From Symbiodinium sp. CCMP2592 (taxonomy: Eukaryota; Sar; Dinophyceae; Suessiales; Symbiodiniaceae): DNA of 64,000 bases. The stretch lies in assembly GCA_905221615.1 (NCBI GenBank), contig CAJNDT010004724.1, positions 434,001 through 498,000 of the forward strand. The letters run 5' to 3'. Within the stretch, counting starts at the first letter, position 1. Each line of letters starts with the position of its first letter. Shown here in pieces: positions 60,161 through 64,000 of the stretch. The position numbers were made by a program, and so were the translations under genes. Below the pieces are notes generated by a model. It was not told the origin of the DNA and searched no databases. It worked only from the letters and a program-made list of their open reading frames with translations.

Positions 60161-60500
60161 CAGAAATAGTCACTATGTAGTAATAGTGAGAATAATAGTA
60201 TTAATAGTCGTACTACTCCTTCTACTACTACTACTACTGCTACTACTAATATTCACCGTATGATTATTACTAGTTAAAGTAGCAGTAATACTAGTCATAG
60301 ATAATAATCATAGTGCGGTTGTACTAGCATTATTAATAATAATAATAATAGCAATAGTACGAATAGCACTGCTAGTAGTATAGCAATACTATGAATGTTA
60401 GTCATAGTAGGACTAGTAATAGTGGTAATAGTAGTAAGAGTCGTGATAGTAATAATGCTAAGACAAGTACTAACAGTCATAGTACTAGGCCTAACCAAGC
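60161..60500. repeat. Degenerate AGT/ACT trinucleotide tract
   Basis: TAGTAATAG, CTACTACTA and TAATAATAA runs in mixed orientation. No coding potential. Confidence 0.85.
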
Positions 60501-60589
60501 CCAAACCTATCCAATAGCGCCTAGGGTTTGGGTTAGAATCCACTACAACTGATGCGCATGATGGCCCCCCGTCCCAGCCCACACCACCT

Positions 60590-61960
60590 CACCCACCCCA
60601 CCCACCACCACCACCCCACCACCCTTGAAGGGTGTAGGAGTTTAGGGGTTAAGGGTTCAGGGTTTAGCCCGTTAGGGTTTAGGCGTTTAGGGTTCAGGTT
60701 TAAGGATTTGGGGTGTAGGGGGTGTGGCGGATTAGGTAGGGGTTTAGGGTTTTGGTTGGTTTCAGGGTTTTAGGATTCGGGGTGCAGGGGGTTGGGGGGT
60801 TGGTGGATCAGGGGTTGGGGGGGTTTGGGGTTTCAAGTTTATACGGTACAGGGTTTTGAGGTTTTTACGATGCAGGAGTTCAGGGGTTTGGGATTTCAGT
60901 GGCTGAAATTTTAGGGGTATAGGGGTCGGGGCAGCTTTTAGCACTTCGGATTGGATTTGGGGTGCCTAGCGCCTAGTATTCTAGAGTGATTTGGCACATT
61001 TTTTAATTTTTTTAAAAAAAATTCCTTATTTTTTTACAAAAATTTAAAGATTTTTCTCTATTTTGCAGAGGTGACCGTGCAAGTTTGTTGCAAGTTTGTT
61101 GCAAACTTGCAACAAACTTGCAATCACGATTGCAAGTTTGTTGCAAGTTTGTTGCAAGTTTGCAACAAACTTGCAATGAAACTTGCAACAAACTTGCAAT
61201 CGTGATTGCAAGTTTGTTGCAAGTTTGCAACAAACTTGCAACAAACTTGCAATCACATTGCAAGTTTCAGCCAAGCTTGCAACAAACTTGCAATCACATT
61301 GCAAGTTTGTTGCAAGTTTGTTGCAAACTTGCAACAAACTTGCAATCACGATTGCAAGTTTGTTGCAAGTTTCATTGCAAGTTTGTTGCAAACTTGCAAC
61401 AAACTTGCAACAAACTTGCAATCGTGATTGCAAGTTTGTTGCAAGTTTGCAACAAACTTGCAACAAACTTGCACGGTCACCTCTGCAAAATAGAGAAAAA
61501 TCTTTAAATTTTTGTAAAAAAATAAGGAAATTTTTTAAAAAAGTTTAAAAAAATGTGCCAAATCACTCTAGAATACTAGGCGCTAGGCACCCCAAATCCA
61601 ATCCGAAGTACTAAAAAGCTGCACCCCCGACCCCTATACCCCTAAAACCTAAGCCCCTGAAATCCCAAACCCCTTAACCCCTACATCGTAAAATCCTAAA
61701 CCCTCGGACCCTGTACCGTAGAAGCTTGAACCTATTAACCCAATCCCAGCCAAGCTGAAACCCCGAAACCTTAACCCCCCAATCCCCCCAACCCTTGATC
61801 CACCAAGCCCCGAACCCCCTGCACACCCAATCCTAAAACCCTGAAACCACCCGAAACCCTAAACCCCTAACCCTAATCCGCCACACCCCCCAAACCCTAA
61901 TCCCCAAACCCCAAACATCCTACACCCCAAACTGAACCCTAAACGCCTAAACCCTAAACC
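60590..61960. repeat. Large imperfect palindrome centred near 61275
   Basis: The left arm (TTTAGGG-like repeats, then GGATTTGGGGTGCCTAGCGC near 60953) is repeated in reverse complement on the right (CTAGGCGCTAGGCACC near 61573, then CCCTAAA-like repeats). Similarity extends outward to about 60552 and 62170 with length differences in GGTGG/CCACC tracts. The two strands share the same open frames in the core, as expected for a palindrome. Confidence 0.93.
61013..61540. repeat. Palindrome core: alternating TTGCAAGTTTG and its reverse complement
   Basis: AT-rich shoulders with CTCTATTTTGCAGAGGTGAC flank about 400 bp of short TTGCAAGTTTG and CAAACTTGCAA units in both orientations, with ATCACGAT and ATCGTGAT spacers. 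This allows many nested cruciforms. Confidence 0.95.
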
Positions 61961-62505
61961 GCTAAACCCTGAACCCTTAACCCTAAACTCCTACACCCTT
62001 CAAGGGTGGTGAGTGGTGGTGGTGGGTGGGGTGGTGGGGTGGTGGGGTGGTGGGTGGTGGGGTGGTGGTGGTGGGGTGGTGGTGGTGGTGGGGTGGTGGT
62101 GGTGGTGGTGGTGGTGGGTGGGGTGGGTGGGGTGGTGTGGGCTGGGACGGGGGGCCATCATGCGCATCAGTGGTGTTGGTGGGTGGGCAAGGGCAAAATG
62201 CACCTTTCATGAAACGGTGCGTTTTGTTTTTTGTGGTGTCTCTTCGCCCTCTGGAAAAAGGAGGGAACCCTTTTCCGCCGCACCCCCCCACCGCCCCCAC
62301 CACCCCCACCACCCCCCCACCACTCCACCCACCCCCACCACTCACCACCCAGGATTGAGTTTTGTCTGGTTGCAGGGGTTGTTTTGAAGGGTGTAGGAGT
62401 TTAGGGTTCAGGGTTTAGCGGTTTAGGGTTTAGGCGTTTAGGATTCAGGGGTTCAGAGTTTAAGGATTTGGGGTGTAGGGGCTTTGGGGTTTAGGAGTTT
62501 AGGGT
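61961..62505. other. GGTGG tracts, CCACC tracts and telomere-like repeats
   Basis: GGTGGTGGTGGG tracts lie at about 62005-62135, CCACCCCC tracts at about 62280-62350 and TTTAGGG-like repeats at about 62395-62505. The segment 62345-62505 is a direct copy of 58930-59107. No gene is supported. Confidence 0.8.
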
Positions 62506-63108
62506 GAAGCGGGCAAAACAACGGCAACAAATCGTACTTCTTAGCACGTGGGCACCGCTTCGAGGCCGAAACAACGGCAACAAATCGTACTTCTTAGCAC
62601 TTGGGCACCGCTCTGAAGCCAAAACAACGGCAACAAATCGTACTTCTTAGGACTTGGGCACCGCTTCGAGGCCAAAACAAGGGCAACAACTCGTACTTCT
62701 TAGCACTCGGGCACCGCTTCGAGCCCAAAGCAACGGCAACAAATCGTACTTCTTAGCACTTGGGCACCGCTTCGAGGCCAAAAAACGGTAACAAATCGTA
62801 CTTCTTAGCACTTGGGCACCGCTTCGAGGCCGAAACAACGGCAACAAATCGTACTTCTTAGCACTTGGGCACCGCTCTGAAGCCAAAACAACGGCAACAA
62901 ATCGTACTTCGAGGCCGAAACAACGGCAACAAATCGTACTTCTTAGCACTTGGGCACCGCTCTGAAGCCAAAACAACGGCAACCAATCATACTTCTTAGG
63001 ACTTGGGCACCGCTTCGAGGCCAGAACAACGGCAACAAATCGTACTTCTTAGCACTTGGGCACCGCTCCGAGGCCAAAACAACGGCAACATATCGTACTT
63101 CTTAGCAT
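62506..63108. repeat. 53-bp tandem repeat array, copy 2
   Basis: About 11 units of the same 53-bp repeat in the same orientation as copy 1. Together with the matching flanks it forms a direct segmental duplication on either side of the palindrome. Confidence 0.95.
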
Positions 63109-63450
63109 TTGGGTGTGGGGTTTGGGGATTAGGCTTTGGTGGGGTTGAGGTTTAAGGATTTGGGGTGTAGGGGGTATTGGGTTTCGGGATTAAGGTTTGG
63201 ATGGTTTGGGGACGAGGATTTGATGTTTAGGGTTTGGTAGGCTTGGGTTTTTTGGGTTAGGGTTTCGGGGTTGGTGGGTGTTTGAGTTCTAAACCCGAAA
63301 CTAAACCCGAAACCTTGTGTCGTGCTCGTCGTCATCGTCCTTTGTTGGTCGTCGTCGTCGTCCTCGTGCAGTCGCTGTGTCGTCGCTGTCGTGGTGGTCT
63401 TCGTCCTCGTGCTTGTGTTCGTGCTCGTCATCGTCGTCGCCCTCTTGTCG
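63109..63450. repeat. Telomere-like repeats followed by a GTC/CGT-rich tract
   Basis: Degenerate GGGTTTAGG and GGTTTGGGG units run to about 63300. Then CGTCGTC, CTCGTGC and TCATCGTC triplets run to about 63450. No gene is supported. Confidence 0.8.
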
Positions 63451-64000
63451 TGGAGTGTAAAGGAGAGAACATGGATTTGTGGCAAAGGTCATGCTGCCGT
63501 GGATTACATGCAAAGCAAATATCCTGGCCCGGACATGTCACCAATCCAAGCATCGAGGGTGCGGTTGCGACCTCTGACTAGGATAAGGACGAAGCATGGA
63601 AGCAGAGGTCTGGCGACTCGTGGGTTGCGCATGAATCAGCATGTCGCTAGTTTTCGCTTCCGTTGCTGCCAGATTCATGGCACGAAAAACACGAGGTGAT
63701 CCTAGCACGCGCTTAGAAGAAGGCGGATCGCACGGTTCTGACAAGCACCACGGACGGCGTTTACTTGGCCGGAATGATACTTTGCTGTTGAGAATGGCGA
63801 TTCTGCGAAAGCGTTTAAAGCCGCATGTGGCATGTTTGGCTTTGATGTGCGTGGAGGTCCCAAACCATGGAGGGCGATGCTTGGAAAGCGTTTGAAGTGC
63901 ATGTCGCATGTTAAGTTTTGCGGTTCGTGTAGGTCTCACAATACGAAGCTCTAGGAAAAGTTTTCGGAGGGTCATGTTGTCATTGTTAGACCAGAAGCAT
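63451..64000. other. Unassigned sequence with a two-copy ~76-bp degenerate repeat
   Basis: The block starting AAGCGTTTAAAGCCGCATG near 63809 is echoed by AAGCGTTTGAAGTGCATG near 63885. No domain, RNA gene or mobile element was recognised. Confidence 0.4.

Noticed and set aside
61044-61507. Matching Gln/Leu/Cys-rich open frames on both strands
   Set aside because: They arise from the TTGCAAGTTTG units in the palindrome core. Identical frames on both strands are an expected artefact of a palindrome.

Overview
The window looks like nuclear DNA of a dinoflagellate. Every recognisable gene is on the + strand. There is a head-to-tail array of near-identical multi-exon genes, and exon joins often use GC or other non-GT donors with AG|G acceptors. 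Large Ty1/copia and LINE elements are present, as are degenerate TTTAGGG-like repeats. The species cannot be named from the sequence alone.

Layout. (1) Positions 1-37735 are a tandem array of about 4.2-4.6 kb units of two alternating types, giving a higher-order period of about 8.7-8.8 kb. Each unit carries a multi-exon gene for a Cdc25/Acr2-type rhodanese protein. The diagnostic pieces are a DVR..D..SGHI segment, a VHEPTSF segment, the HC-x5-R active-site loop in IFHCQYSMHRGPQ, and GGFRGWE. Five copies and one truncated unit are visible. Copy 2 is a pseudogene and contains two fold-back inverted duplications. (2) The first unit is interrupted at 2222-17101 by a 14,880-bp LTR retrotransposon with 184-bp LTRs that differ at two positions, a GGGGG target duplication and an initiator-Met-tRNA-like primer site. 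It encodes Gag-protease-integrase and RT-RNase H of Ty1/copia type. Two further large ORFs follow: one contains a Tpt1/KptA-like RNA 2'-phosphotransferase domain, the other an endonuclease/exonuclease/phosphatase (EEP) fold, with an in-frame extension after a UGA-CUA stop. Short hairpins with covarying 6-bp stems and a TCAG/ACAG/TCAT loop are scattered through the element only. (3) Positions 37954-42401 hold a multi-exon ubiquilin/Dsk2 gene with UBL, STI1-like and UBA parts. (4) Positions 45190-46960 hold exon-like pieces of an unrecognised gene. (5) Positions 48318-58124 hold a LINE with an EEP endonuclease, RT, zinc fingers and a C-terminal ubiquitin-specific-protease-like domain. Same-strand ORFs follow: one unknown, one kinase-like, one 2-oxoglutarate/Fe(II)-oxygenase-like and one unknown. 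Tiny palindromes with an ACA centre occur across this whole stretch. (6) Positions 58125-64000 are satellite and low-complexity DNA: two 53-bp tandem arrays, telomere-like repeats, and a large palindrome centred near 61275.

How it fits together. The rhodanese and ubiquilin genes are host genes. The array's first unit was recently hit by the copia element, which landed in a purine-rich insertion. The most unusual content is in the mobile elements. The copia element has what looks like an RNA-end-processing pair of domains and a private family of covarying hairpins. The LINE has a deubiquitinase-like domain, a different mini-palindrome family, and an unusual train of downstream ORFs.
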